Part shown: positions 1 to 7,919 of the stretch, in pieces
Position numbering within the stretch: position 1 is the first letter of the stretch
Layout of the letters: the number at the start of each line of letters is the position of its first letter
Source of the DNA: Vicinamibacteria bacterium
GTDB lineage: Bacteria; Acidobacteriota; Vicinamibacteria; Vicinamibacterales; UBA8438
DNA: 37,733 bases
Assembly: GCA_022820675.1 (NCBI GenBank)
Contig: JAJEFC010000122.1
Coordinates: 1 to 37,733 of the forward strand
Direction: 5' to 3'
The notes under the pieces: model-generated
What the model was told of the DNA's origin: nothing
Database searches by the model: none
Seen by the model: only the letters and a program-made list of their open reading frames with translations
Position numbers and translations under genes: made by a program

Positions 1-512
1 TCGGCCGCGCCGGGCTCGGCCAGCAGCAGCCGCACCGCCGACCGGTCGCGGTCGATGAGCCAATCCAGGGAGCGCGGGGGCCTGACCTCGGGGACGAACG
101 CCCGCCGGCACTGCTTGGCCGAGGCCACCGCGATCCGCGACCAGCGGCCGGCGTCCCGCGGCGGCGGCACCGTCCGGGCGGTGGTGAGCGGCTGCACCGC
201 GACCGCCCCGACCATCGTGGCGTCCCGCACGACGTCGTCGAACTTGCGCCCCTTCAGCAGCGCCGGGGCCACCGTCAGCGCCACCGCGGGCTCCCGGGCC
301 GAGGCCGCCCGCTCGTAGGGGCGCACCACGGCGCCGCCGCGCCCCGCCCGCTCCACCCGCGCGAGGTACTCCGCCCCCCGCCCGTCGAACACCGCGACGG
401 TGTCGCCGGCGCCCAGCCGCAGCACCCGCGTGAGATGCGCGGCCTCGCCGTCGGGCAGCGCGACCGGGGCGTCGAGTCCGGCCAGGGCCGGCGCGAAGAA
501 CCGGGGCGGCAT
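1..512 (-). CDS. rsmE: 16S rRNA (uracil1498-N3)-methyltransferase RsmE, 3' end outside window
   Basis: RsmE methylates N3 of U1498 in 16S rRNA using SAM. Read on the minus strand from the ATG at 512, the protein begins MPPRFFAPALAG and continues with a HLTRVLRLGAGD segment and a DGRGAEYLARV segment. This is the N-terminal PUA-like RNA-binding domain of the family (MPRFF start, HL.rVLR, fDG.G). The start of the SPOUT domain follows (LLKGRKFDDVVRDATMVG, then SAKQCRRA). About 170 codons are present; the family is usually 230-250 residues, so the knotted C-terminal SAM-binding part lies beyond base 1. The gene diverges from the kinase gene, with 91 bp between the two start codons. A TATAAT box lies 8 nt upstream of the ATG, so the transcript may be leaderless. 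Confidence 0.85.
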   Translation of the reverse strand, partial: MPPRFFAPALAGLDAPVALPDGEAAHLTRVLRLGAGDTVAVFDGRGAEYLARVERAGRGGAVVRPYERAASAREPAVALTVAPALLKGRKFDDVVRDATMVGAVAVQPLTTARTVPPPRDAGRWSRIAVASAKQCRRAFVPEVRPPRSLDWLIDRDRSAVRLLLAEPGAA

Positions 513-520
513 GGGGTCCG

Positions 521-526
521 ATTATA
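521..526 (-). promoter_or_regulatory. -10 box of rsmE (leaderless arrangement)
   Basis: A perfect TATAAT on the minus strand ends 8 nt before the rsmE ATG (512). With the usual 6-8 nt from -10 box to start site, the transcript would begin within 1-2 nt of the ATG. No Shine-Dalgarno and no convincing -35 box is visible. Confidence 0.5.
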
Positions 527-584
527 GGGAGTCCGGGCCGCCCCTCCCTTCGACCGTTCCCGGCGACCGGCCGGCGAAGGCGAC

Positions 585-593
585 TGCTATACT
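585..593 (+). promoter_or_regulatory. Extended -10 promoter of the kinase gene
   Basis: TGCTATACT is an extended -10 element (TGC plus TATACT) whose last base is 10 nt upstream of the ATG at 604. The predicted start site near 600 leaves a leader of about 3-4 nt. No -35 box is recognisable. The identical 9-mer precedes rpsT. Confidence 0.5.
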
Positions 594-603
594 TTCGCCC
601 TTC

Positions 604-1593
604 ATGTTGTTCTCGGACCATCTGCTCGGGAAATACAAGATCGTCTCCACCATCGGCAGCGGTGGATTCGGCACCGTGTATCTCGCCGAAGACACCTGGA
701 TCAACAAGCGGGTCGCCCTGAAGGTCCCCCACCGCCAGAACCTCAACTTCAGCGAGCTCCTCCGGGAGCCGCGCCTCCTCGCCACCCTGGACCATCCGAA
801 CATCGTCGCCATCACCACCGCGGAGAAGCAGGACGACATCTTCTTCATCGTGATGGAGTACGTGAACGGCGACACCCTGGAAGCGGTCATCGGGACCAAC
901 GGCGCCCTCGACGTGGATCGCGCCGTCGACTACTCGATCCAGATCGGCAAGGCGATGGAGTACGCCCACGGCCAGGGCGTCATCCATCGCGACCTGCGGC
1001 CGTCCAACGTCCTCGTCTCGGCGTCGGGCACCCTGAAGGTGGCCGACTTCGGCACGTCGCGGTTTCTCGAGATCGCCGCCCTGGGCACCACCGTCATCGG
1101 GAGCCCGCCGTACATGGCGCCGGAGCAGTTCCAGGGCGAGGCGGTGTTCGCGTCGGACCTCTACTCGTTCGGCGTCACCATGTATCAGATGCTGACCGGC
1201 GAGCTCCCCTACGACCCGCCCGCCCCGCGGGACCTCCCACGGCTGCGGAGCGGCGAGCTGGTGCAGCCGCCGCGCCTGGTGAAGGGGACCATCCCGCGGG
1301 AGCTGGACGACGTGGTGATGAAGGCGCTGGCCCCGCAGCTCGGGGACCGCTACGGAAACGCGGCAGAGCTGCTGTCGGATCTCGACGACATCCGGGCGGC
1401 GCGGACCGCCCGGCCCGGCCGACCCGGACGGAGCCGGGGCGCCGCGGCCCCCGCGCGCGGCCGCCGCACCCCCGGGCGGACCCCGAGCCGGCCCCGGGCG
1501 GCGCCGTCGGCCGATTTCTGCTGGTACTGCAACAAGCCGCTGCCCCCCCGCGCCGAGCGCTGCCCCTTCTGCCGCGAACGCCAACGGCGGTAG
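604..1593 (+). CDS. Serine/threonine protein kinase with C-terminal zinc ribbon
   Basis: This is a Hanks-type Ser/Thr kinase of 329 residues, predicted cytosolic. Seen in the sequence: glycine loop GSGGFG (18-23), VAIK-type lysine K40 (RVALKV), catalytic loop HRDLRPSN (128-135) with D130, DFG (148-150) and APE (172-174). In the catalytic loop the usual Lys two residues after the Asp is replaced by Arg. After the kinase domain comes a basic Arg/Pro/Ala linker (about 265-300), then a CWYC...CPFC knuckle (Cys306, 309, 320, 323) that should bind zinc. There is no transmembrane segment or PASTA domain, unlike PknB-type receptors. The ATG at 604 is chosen because kinase homology starts there and a -10 box lies just upstream; the open frame upstream is non-homologous. 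The substrate is unknown. Confidence 0.85.
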   Translation: MLFSDHLLGKYKIVSTIGSGGFGTVYLAEDTWINKRVALKVPHRQNLNFSELLREPRLLATLDHPNIVAITTAEKQDDIFFIVMEYVNGDTLEAVIGTNGALDVDRAVDYSIQIGKAMEYAHGQGVIHRDLRPSNVLVSASGTLKVADFGTSRFLEIAALGTTVIGSPPYMAPEQFQGEAVFASDLYSFGVTMYQMLTGELPYDPPAPRDLPRLRSGELVQPPRLVKGTIPRELDDVVMKALAPQLGDRYGNAAELLSDLDDIRAARTARPGRPGRSRGAAAPARGRRTPGRTPSRPRAAPSADFCWYCNKPLPPRAERCPFCRERQRR

Positions 1594-1653
1594 CTCCGCC
1601 TCTCAACCCTCCGACGCCGGGCATCCCGGGGCCGGCGGCCGCTCGGGCGCTGG

Positions 1654-2102
1654 TGACGGGACGGGTGCATGACCGGAAAGTGGCGCGCCGCCGGGAACGA
1701 CACCGGAATCGCCGGCTGACCGGTGTCAGCGCAGGTCGTCTCATGGATCTGACGTGCGCCCTGACGGGATGGGTGCACGTCAGATTCGTGAGATGGCTGC
1801 CACGCTGGGCTGTCAGGCTCCCGATTCTCGGCGTTCTCGGCTGCGAAACCCCTCCGGAACGCGCCGTCCCGGCCTCAGCGGTACGGTTTGCGGGCCGCGT
1901 CTCACTTTCTTGGCGTGCGCCCTGACGGGATGGGTGCACGTCAGATTTGTTGGAGAGCCTGGGGCTGCTTGGCAGCTCTTCATTCCCAGAAGTCTCTAAC
2001 AGCCGCGGGGAGCTTTCGGCCGTGCGGCGCGATGTCGGCGTCGGCCTGCGATGGTCCAGCCCATGCCGGTCCCAACAATGCTGACGTGCACCCTGACGGG
2101 AT
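1654..2102. repeat. R3 short repeat family (four copies, partly palindromic) in the gap before ilvE
   Basis: The gene-free stretch 1594-2187 carries four related copies. Units lie at 1654-1678 (degenerate), 1747-1786, 1914-1947 and 2079-2102 (left part). The two best copies share a 34-bp identical stretch from CGTGCGCCCTGACGGG through GGTGCACGTCAGATT. At 1747-1785 the unit is a hairpin: ATCTGACGTGC pairs with GCACGTCAGAT, extended by a G-T pair and CCC/GGG around a 9-nt loop. Another 8-bp inverted repeat (GACACCGG/CCGGTGTC) lies at 1699-1727. Short open frames here on both strands read through the repeats and are not convincing genes. Confidence 0.8.
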
Positions 2103-2109
2103 TTGGGGG

Positions 2110-2139
2110 TTGCGCCCCGGTCGAGCCGGACACTACACT
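2110..2139 (+). promoter_or_regulatory. Candidate promoter of ilvE
   Basis: TTGCGC (2110-2115) and TACACT (2134-2139) are separated by 18 bp, a plausible sigma-70 promoter. The start site would be near 2146, giving a leader of about 40 nt to the ATG at 2188. Confidence 0.4.
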
Positions 2140-2187
2140 GGACAGTTACGAGTAGCTGATTCGACAGTAGATGGGCGGGCCTTCGCG

Positions 2188-3144
2188 ATGAGCTTCGGCA
2201 GCGGCAAGATCTGGATGAACGGCAGGTTCGTGGACTGGGCGGACGCCAGGATCCACATCGGTGCTCACGTCGTCCATTACGGGAGCGGCGTGTTCGAGGG
2301 CATCCGGTGCTACGACACGCCGGCCGGCTCCGTCGTCTTCCGGCTCGACGCCCACCTGCGCCGCTTCTACGACTCGGCGAAGGTGTACAGGATGCCCCCC
2401 GAGATCGACCGGCCCGCCTTCCGCGAGGCGGTGCTCGAGACGATCCGGGTCAACGGCTACGCCGCATGCTACATCCGCCCGCTGCTCTACCGGGGCTACA
2501 ACAGCCTCGGCGTCAACCCGTTCAACTGCCCGGTCGAAGCGGCCATCCTCACCTGGGAGTGGGGAGCCTACCTGGGCGAGGACGCCCTGGAGAAGGGCGT
2601 CGACGTGCAGGTCAGCTCGTGGGCCCGCCCCGCGCCGAACACGTTCCCGGCGATGGCCAAGTCCACCGCCAACTACGCCAACTCGCAGCTCATCAAGATG
2701 GAGGCGACCCTGAACGGCTACGACGAGGCGATCGCCCTCGACCCGTCGGGGCTGGTCAGCGAGGGCAGCGGCCAGAACATCTTCGTGATTCGCGACGGCG
2801 TCATCTTCACGCCGCCGATGGGCGGTTCGGTGCTCCCCGGCATCACGCGCGACGTCATCATCACGCTGGCCCGCGACCTCGGGACGCCCCTGGTGGAGCA
2901 GCCGGTGCCGCGCGAGATGCTCTACATCGCCGACGAGGTCTTCTTCACCGGCACCGCGGCGGAGATCTCGCCGATCCGCAGCATCGACAAGATCACCATC
3001 GGCGACGGCGCCCGCGGGCCGGTCACCGCGGCCATCCAGCGCCGGTTCTTCGACGTCGTCAACGGGCGGGTCAGCGATTCCCACGACTGGCTCACGCCGG
3101 TGCACCACGTGGCCGAGCCGGTCGCCGCCGCCGAGACATCCTGA
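2188..3144 (+). CDS. ilvE: Branched-chain amino acid aminotransferase
   Basis: A PLP fold-type IV aminotransferase that interconverts Val, Leu and Ile with their 2-oxo acids using glutamate/2-oxoglutarate; cytosolic. The 318-residue length fits the IlvE family. Visible hallmarks are the N-terminal KIWMNGRFVDWADARIH segment, HYGSGVFEGIR (30-40), RPLLYRG (97-103), the PLP lysine in PAMAKSTANYANS (K158) and SEGSGQNIFV (191-200). PPMGGSVLPGITRD and EVFFTGTAAEISPI are the family's C-terminal signatures. The ATG at 2188 matches the family N-terminus; the frame is open further upstream only through repeat sequence. Downstream, an R2 repeat element separates it from recX. Confidence 0.93.
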   Translation: MSFGSGKIWMNGRFVDWADARIHIGAHVVHYGSGVFEGIRCYDTPAGSVVFRLDAHLRRFYDSAKVYRMPPEIDRPAFREAVLETIRVNGYAACYIRPLLYRGYNSLGVNPFNCPVEAAILTWEWGAYLGEDALEKGVDVQVSSWARPAPNTFPAMAKSTANYANSQLIKMEATLNGYDEAIALDPSGLVSEGSGQNIFVIRDGVIFTPPMGGSVLPGITRDVIITLARDLGTPLVEQPVPREMLYIADEVFFTGTAAEISPIRSIDKITIGDGARGPVTAAIQRRFFDVVNGRVSDSHDWLTPVHHVAEPVAAAETS

Positions 3145-3150
3145 CCGGGA

Positions 3151-3304
3151 GCGCGTGGTGAAGCCCCGCGTTGCACGGAGACCGGCGAGGCGCCTGCCCG
3201 ACAAGGCGCGACGAGGGCGCATGTCGGCCATATGCAACCGAGTAGCGACGCGGTCAGGCGGGATGCATCGCCGGTCGAATGCGGCGGGGCCTTTCACCAC
3301 GGGC
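3151..3304 (+). repeat. R2 element, copy A (terminal inverted repeats)
   Basis: A roughly 154-bp element fills the ilvE-recX gap. Its ends form an imperfect inverted repeat: GTGGTGAAGCCCCGC on the left and GCGGGGCCTTTCACCAC on the right. A second copy lies in inverted orientation at 36889-37045, of nearly equal length (157 bp) and by eye over 80% identical in the core. Internal segments such as TTGCACGGAG and GTCAGGCGGGATGCATC are conserved exactly. No transposase or convincing open frame is inside, so it resembles a MITE-like element or a mobile structured RNA element. Confidence 0.75.
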
Positions 3305-3313
3305 TCCTAGGGC

Positions 3314-3793
3314 ATGGGCCGGGAGAGCGGCTGCCATGACGTCGCCCTGCGGCTCCTTGCCGGCCGCGACCTTTCGACGTCGCAGCTCCGCGAGCGCCTG
3401 CTCCGGCGCGGGCTTCCCGCCGACGAGATCGACCGCACCCTCGACCGCCTGACCCGCGGCGGCCTGCTGGACGACGCGCGGACCGCCGTGGCCCATGCGC
3501 GCCGGGCGGTGCAGGTCAGGCTCCGGGGCCGGCACCGCGCGCGCCGGGAGCTGGAAGCGCTCGGCATCGACCCGCCGGTCGCCGAGCGGGCCCTCGCAAC
3601 GGTGTTCGACGAGGTCGACGAGGCCGCGGTGCTGGAGCGCGCCATCGCCAGGCGCGTTCGGGGCCCGGTGCGCACGCGGGCCGATCTGCGCCGGCTGCAC
3701 CAGGCCCTCGTCCGGCAGGGGTTCGCGCGCGACGAGGTGGCCGCCGCCCTCCTCGCGCGGGCCGGGGCCGACGCCGCACTTGTGGAAGAATAG
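3314..3793 (+). CDS. recX: Regulatory protein RecX
   Basis: RecX binds RecA filaments and modulates RecA activity in recombination and the SOS response. The 159-residue protein shows the three-helix repeat pattern of the family: ALRLLAGRDLSTSQLRERL with RRGLPADEIDRTLDRL, then a LLDDARTAVAHARRAVQ segment, RRELEALGIDPPVAERAL and a last repeat LRRLHQALVRQGFARDEV. The alaS ATG follows the stop after 4 nt, so the two genes are probably co-transcribed. The recX-alaS pair is familiar from proteobacterial recA-recX-alaS loci, but recA is not adjacent here. Confidence 0.85.
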   Translation: MGRESGCHDVALRLLAGRDLSTSQLRERLLRRGLPADEIDRTLDRLTRGGLLDDARTAVAHARRAVQVRLRGRHRARRELEALGIDPPVAERALATVFDEVDEAAVLERAIARRVRGPVRTRADLRRLHQALVRQGFARDEVAAALLARAGADAALVEE

Positions 3794-3797
3794 CGGC

Positions 3798-6569
3798 ATG
3801 ACGTCCAGCAGGATTCGCCAGAGCTTCCTCGACTACTTCGCCGGCGAGGGCCACGAGATCGTCCGCAGCTCGTCGCTCGTGCCCGCCGACGACCCGACGC
3901 TGCTGTTCACCAACGCGGGCATGAACCAGTTCAAGGACCTCTTTCTCGGCCGCGAGCAGCGCGCCTACCGGCGGGCGACGACGTCCCAGAAGTGCATGCG
4001 GGTCAGCGGGAAGCACAACGACCTCGACAACGTGGGGCCGTCCCGGCGTCACCACACCTTCTTCGAGATGCTCGGGAACTTCTCGTTCGGCGACTACTTC
4101 AAGGACGACGCGATTCCGTTCGCGTGGACGCTGCTGACCGAGGTGTGGCAACTGCCGCCGGACCGGCTGCACCCGACCGTCTTCAAGGGGGAGGCGGGCA
4201 TTCCCCGCGACGACGAGGCGCACGCCATCTGGAGCCGTCTCGTCCCGTCCGACCGCATCGTCGAGATGGGCCTCGAGGACAACTTCTGGGCGATGGGCGA
4301 CACCGGGCCCTGCGGCCGCTGCTCCGAGGTCCACTACGAGCGCGGAGACCACGTCCCCTGCGAGGAGCCCGCGTGCCGGGGCATCGACTGCAGTTGCGAG
4401 CGCTACGTCGAGATCTGGAACAACGTCTTCATGGAGTTCGACCGCGACGCCGGCGGGAACCTCGCGCCGCTGCCCGCCGCGTCCATCGACACCGGCATGG
4501 GGCTGGAGCGGATCGTCGCGATCATCCAGGACAAGACCTCGAACTACGACACCGACCTGTTCACCCCGCTGCTGCGCGCCATCGGCGCGGAGACCGGCCG
4601 CGCCTACGGCCCCCTCGCGCCCGGCGGCGCGCCGGGCCCCGACGACGTCTCGATGCGGGTCGTCGCCGATCACCTGCGGGCGATGACGTTCCTCATCGGC
4701 GACGGCGTCATGCCCTCCAACGAGTGGCGCGGCTACGTCCTGCGCAAGATCATGCGGCGCGCGATGCGGCACGGGAAGAAGCTGGGCATGACCCGCCCCT
4801 TCCTGCACCGCCTCGTGGACGTCGTCGCCCGCGAGATGGGCGACGCATACCCCGAGCTCCGCACCGGCCGCGAGACGATCGCCGGCGTGGTCCGGGCCGA
4901 GGAGGACCGGTTCGACGCGGTCCTGACCGACGGGCTGCCCCGGCTCGAGGCGGCGCTGACGAGAGCCGACGGCGGCGGGTTGGCCGGGGAGGACGTCTTC
5001 CGGCTCTACGACACCTACGGGCTGCCCCTGGACTTCATCGAGGATCTGGCCGCCGAGCGGGGCGTGACCGTGGACCGCGGCGGCTTCGAGCGGTGCCTGG
5101 AGGCCCAGCGCACGCAGTCGCGGGCGGGCACGCGGTTCTCGGCGGACGCAGGGTCGAGCGAGTTCACGTTCGCGACCGGCAATCCCGCCGGCTCGGCCGT
5201 GCCCGCCGACGGCGCGGACTCGTCACCGGTCGGCTCCACGCCCGGCCCGTCGGTCGCCCACGCCTCCGACCGGTTCGAGGGGTACACGGCCACCCGGGTC
5301 GACGACGCGGAGATCCTGGGACTGTTCGACGACGCGCGCACCGAGGTCTCCGAGATCGGCCCCGGCACGGCGGGCTACGTGGTGCTCGATCGCACGCCGT
5401 TCTACCTCGAGGCCGGCGGACAGGTCTCGGACACCGGACGCCTGACGGCGGCCGGCGACGCCGTAGTGGCCGAGGTCGACGGCCTCGAGCGCGTCGCCCC
5501 CGGCGGGCCGCGCGCGCACCGCGTGCAGGTCGCGCGGGGGGGCCTGAAAGTCGGCGAACGGGTGAACGCGGCCGTCGACGCGGAGCGCCGGGACGCCATC
5601 CGGCGGAACCACACCGCCACCCACCTGCTCCACGCCGCGCTCCGCGAGCACCTCGGCGCCCACGTCAAGCAGGCGGGCTCGCTCGTCGCGCCGGACCGGC
5701 TGCGGTTCGACTTCGCCCACGACGGACCGGTCGATCCCGAGACGCTGGACGCGATCGAACGGACCGTCAACGCCGGCGTGTACGCCAACCACGCGGTGGA
5801 AACGGAGGTCCGGTCGACGCAGGAGGCGATCGAGGCCGGGGCCATGGCCCTCTTCGGCGAGAAGTACGGCGACTCGGTTCGGGTGGTCTCGGTGCCCGGC
5901 GTCAGCATGGAGCTGTGCGGGGGCACCCACTGCCGGGCCACCGGCGACATCGGCCTGTTCGCGGTGACCCAGGAGACCGGCGTCGCGGCGGGCGTGCGCC
6001 GCATCGAGGCGGTGACCGGCGAGGGCGCGGTCGCCCACCTGCAGGGCCAACGCCGGTCGGCCGCCGCCGTCCTCGACGCGTTGGGGGTTTCCGGCGACCG
6101 CGCGGTGGACACCGTCAGGCGGCTGCAGGCCGAGGCCCGGCGGCTCGCCCGCGAGCTCGACCAGTTGAAGATGAAGGCGGCCCTCGGCGGGCCGGCAGAA
6201 TCGCAGGGAGACGACTCGGTGTCCATCGGCGACGCCCGGTTCATCGCGAGACGGGTCGGCGGGCTGGAGAAGGGCGCGCTGCGCGGCCTCGCCGACAAGC
6301 TCCGCGACCGCCTGGGGCGCGGCGTGGTGCTGCTCGTCAACGACAACGACGGCAAGGTCGGCCTGATCGTCTCGGTGAGCAAGGACCTGACGGACCGGGT
6401 GCACGCCGGGAAGGTGGTGAAGGCGATAGCCCCCATCGTCGGCGGGGGCGGGGGCGGCCGCCCCGACTTCGCCGAGGCGGGCGGCCGCGAGCCCGCCCGC
6501 ATCGACGCCCTCCTGACCGAGAGCCGGCGCGTCGTGGGCCGGATGCTCGGCGAGGAGTCCGCCTCGTAG
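3798..6569 (+). CDS. alaS: Alanyl-tRNA synthetase
   Basis: Charges tRNA-Ala with alanine and clears mis-acylated Ser/Gly-tRNA-Ala. The 923-residue protein has the full family layout. The class II catalytic core begins RIRQSFLDYFAGEGH and contains FTNAGMNQFKDLFLG and HHTFFEMLGNFSFGDYFK. The tRNA-recognition domain includes SNEWRGYVLRKIMRRAMRHG. The editing domain has the zinc motifs HTATH (H605, H609) and CGGTH (C707, H711), and the C-Ala domain ends with a glycine-rich GGGGGGRPDFAEAGG segment. A low-complexity Pro/Ser/Gly insert (about residues 455-480) precedes the beta-barrel part. The ATG at 3798 matches the family start. The stop codon directly abuts an R1 repeat. Confidence 0.96.
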   Translation: MTSSRIRQSFLDYFAGEGHEIVRSSSLVPADDPTLLFTNAGMNQFKDLFLGREQRAYRRATTSQKCMRVSGKHNDLDNVGPSRRHHTFFEMLGNFSFGDYFKDDAIPFAWTLLTEVWQLPPDRLHPTVFKGEAGIPRDDEAHAIWSRLVPSDRIVEMGLEDNFWAMGDTGPCGRCSEVHYERGDHVPCEEPACRGIDCSCERYVEIWNNVFMEFDRDAGGNLAPLPAASIDTGMGLERIVAIIQDKTSNYDTDLFTPLLRAIGAETGRAYGPLAPGGAPGPDDVSMRVVADHLRAMTFLIGDGVMPSNEWRGYVLRKIMRRAMRHGKKLGMTRPFLHRLVDVVAREMGDAYPELRTGRETIAGVVRAEEDRFDAVLTDGLPRLEAALTRADGGGLAGEDVFRLYDTYGLPLDFIEDLAAERGVTVDRGGFERCLEAQRTQSRAGTRFSADAGSSEFTFATGNPAGSAVPADGADSSPVGSTPGPSVAHASDRFEGYTATRVDDAEILGLFDDARTEVSEIGPGTAGYVVLDRTPFYLEAGGQVSDTGRLTAAGDAVVAEVDGLERVAPGGPRAHRVQVARGGLKVGERVNAAVDAERRDAIRRNHTATHLLHAALREHLGAHVKQAGSLVAPDRLRFDFAHDGPVDPETLDAIERTVNAGVYANHAVETEVRSTQEAIEAGAMALFGEKYGDSVRVVSVPGVSMELCGGTHCRATGDIGLFAVTQETGVAAGVRRIEAVTGEGAVAHLQGQRRSAAAVLDALGVSGDRAVDTVRRLQAEARRLARELDQLKMKAALGGPAESQGDDSVSIGDARFIARRVGGLEKGALRGLADKLRDRLGRGVVLLVNDNDGKVGLIVSVSKDLTDRVHAGKVVKAIAPIVGGGGGGRPDFAEAGGREPARIDALLTESRRVVGRMLGEESAS

Positions 6570-6844
6570 GCGTCTGCGCCTTAGAACGGTTCAGACTCCT
6601 TACAGGGGTTGGTAGGGGCGCCAAGCGGAGCCGAAGGCGACGATGGGCGGGCTATTGGTGCTGCGTCACGACCAGAGTTCGGAACATGGTGCTCTGATTC
6701 GTCAACGACTGGCAGGGTTCGCTGCGGCGCCAAGCGGAGCCGAAGGCGACGATGGGCGGGCCGGAAGTCGGTGCCGTGCAACGGCGTCGACTCGTAGAGG
6801 GTCGGTTGGGCTCCGAGCGGAGCCGAAGGCGACGATGGGCGGGC
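6570..6844 (+). repeat. R1 repeat cluster (three units) between alaS and the S4 gene
   Basis: Three units of about 75-100 bp fill this gap. Their tails are almost identical (AGCGGAGCCGAAGGCGACG then ATGGGCGGGC), ending at 6652, 6761 and 6844. The first unit begins right after the alaS stop with a GTCTGCGCC...GAACGG head. In better-conserved copies elsewhere this head forms a small hairpin (GTCTGCGCCG paired with CGGCGCAGAC). Unit heads diverge more than tails. Short open frames running through the units are repeat-encoded. Confidence 0.85.
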
Positions 6845-6865
6845 CAAGACACCCCGCCGCCGGAC

Positions 6866-7309
6866 ATGACCTCACCCACGCGCGCTCGTCCCGGGGACAG
6901 ACCGGAACACGGAGACGCCCCCCTGCAACGGATCCGGCTGGATGTCTGGCTGGACGTCGCGTGCCTGTTCAAGACCCGTTCCGAGGCCCAGCGCGCCTGC
7001 CGCGGGGGCAAGGTCGACGTCAACGACCAGCGGGCCAAGCCGCACCGGACCGTCCAGGCCGGCGACCGGCTCGCGATCACCCGGACGCAGGGCCGGAAGC
7101 AGCTCGTCGTGGTGCGGTCGGCGGCCGAGCACCATCTCCCCAAGGCGGAAGCGAGGACCCTGTACGAGGACGTCACCCCACCCCTCACCGAGGCCGAGCG
7201 GGAGATGCGCCGCCTGGGCCACGACCCCGGCCCCCCGGCCCGCCCGCGGGGCGCGAAGGCCCCCGACGCACGCGATCGCCGCGCCCTGCGGCGTCTGAAG
7301 CGCAGTTGA
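6866..7309 (+). CDS. S4-domain RNA-binding protein (HslR/Hsp15-like)
   Basis: A 147-residue protein with an S4 RNA-binding domain at about residues 15-70: RIRLDVWLDVACLFKTRSEA, then an RACRGGKVDVNDQRAKPHRTVQAGD segment. This matches the Hsp15/HslR group, which in E. coli binds stalled 50S subunits carrying nascent chains. The C-terminal half is charged and ends in a basic Arg-rich tail typical of RNA binders. The ATG at 6866 is the first start after the R1 repeats; the open frame upstream is repeat-derived. It lies 80 nt before the rpsT start on the same strand. The ribosome-related role is inferred. Confidence 0.75.
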   Translation: MTSPTRARPGDRPEHGDAPLQRIRLDVWLDVACLFKTRSEAQRACRGGKVDVNDQRAKPHRTVQAGDRLAITRTQGRKQLVVVRSAAEHHLPKAEARTLYEDVTPPLTEAEREMRRLGHDPGPPARPRGAKAPDARDRRALRRLKRS

Positions 7310-7334
7310 CGGCGACCTGGAGGGCGGCTGACGG

Positions 7335-7343
7335 TGCTATACT
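7335..7343 (+). promoter_or_regulatory. Extended -10 promoter of rpsT
   Basis: TGCTATACT is the same 9-mer as before the kinase gene. The start site would be near 7350, giving a 40-nt leader before the TTG start at 7390. That leader contains a GGAAAGGA ribosome-binding segment at about 7371-7378. No -35 box at proper spacing. Confidence 0.55.
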
Positions 7344-7389
7344 GTCACGTTTCCGGAATCGTCGCGGAACGGAAAGGAATGCGCACGAC

Positions 7390-7656
7390 TTGGCCAATCA
7401 CAAGCACACGCTGAAGGCGCACAAGCAGAACCTCGTGCGCCGGGCTCGCAACCGCGCGTTGCGAACCCGGCTCCGGGGGGCCCTCAAGTCCCTGCGGTCG
7501 TCCATCGATCAGGGCGACGTCACGGGAGCCCGCTCGGCGTTCAGCGGCACGGTGTCGCTCATCGATCGGATGTCCGCCAAGGGGATCATCCACGACAACA
7601 CCGCCGCCCGCTACAAGTCGCGGCTCGCCCGGCGCCTCGCCGCGGCGGCGGAATAG
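7390..7656 (+). CDS. rpsT: 30S ribosomal protein S20 (UUG start)
   Basis: S20 is a primary 16S rRNA-binding protein of the small subunit. The 88-residue product, starting (M)ANHKHTLKAHKQNLVRRARN, matches the family start MANHK and the full helical-bundle length. It includes LRSSIDQGDVTGA and KGIIHDNTAARYKSRLARRL. The TTG at 7390 is the only start giving the canonical N-terminus. The in-frame sequence upstream is non-homologous, and GGAAAGGA lies at a workable distance. E. coli rpsT also starts with UUG, a feature linked there to autogenous translational control; the same choice here suggests similar tuning. Convergent with holA. Confidence 0.93.
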   Translation: MANHKHTLKAHKQNLVRRARNRALRTRLRGALKSLRSSIDQGDVTGARSAFSGTVSLIDRMSAKGIIHDNTAARYKSRLARRLAAAAE

Positions 7657-7747
7657 CCGGCGGCTCCGGCCCGCCCGGTCGCGCCCGCGCCCGGCGCGAC
7701 TCCCGGCTCCCGAGGGCGGTGACGGAAGCTGGCCCGGAGAGCGTTGC

Positions 7748-7800
7748 CTGCGGCTCCGCTACACCGCCCACCCAACCCCTCAGGAGTCCGCGCCTGGCCC
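7748..7800 (-). repeat. Degenerate R1 unit between rpsT and holA
   Basis: On the minus strand this stretch reads GGCGCGGACTCCTGAGGGG, then a GGTTGGGTGGGCGG stretch, then AGCGGAGCCGCAGGC. It matches the middle and part of the tail of R1 units elsewhere. The rest of the 263-bp convergent gap (7657-7919) has GC-rich inverted repeats but no clear terminator with a T-run. Confidence 0.5.
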
Positions 7801-7919
7801 CGCCAGGCGCAAGGAACCCGAGTTCGGGCTGCATCCGGGTGCAGTTGGCGGCCTCTCGCCGACGAACGCCCGGAAACGCGGGGCCGGCGCCCCTCGAAGC
7901 CCCACCCGGGGTCCCGCCG

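Noticed and set aside
1175-1939. Minus-strand open frames across the kinase end and R3 (products starting MHPSRQGARQ)
   Set aside because: They are read-through of repeated DNA; identical starts come from the repeat, not from a gene family.
3992-6697. A 901-codon plus-strand frame overlapping alaS
   Set aside because: Arg-rich shadow of alaS in another phase, a common artefact at high GC.
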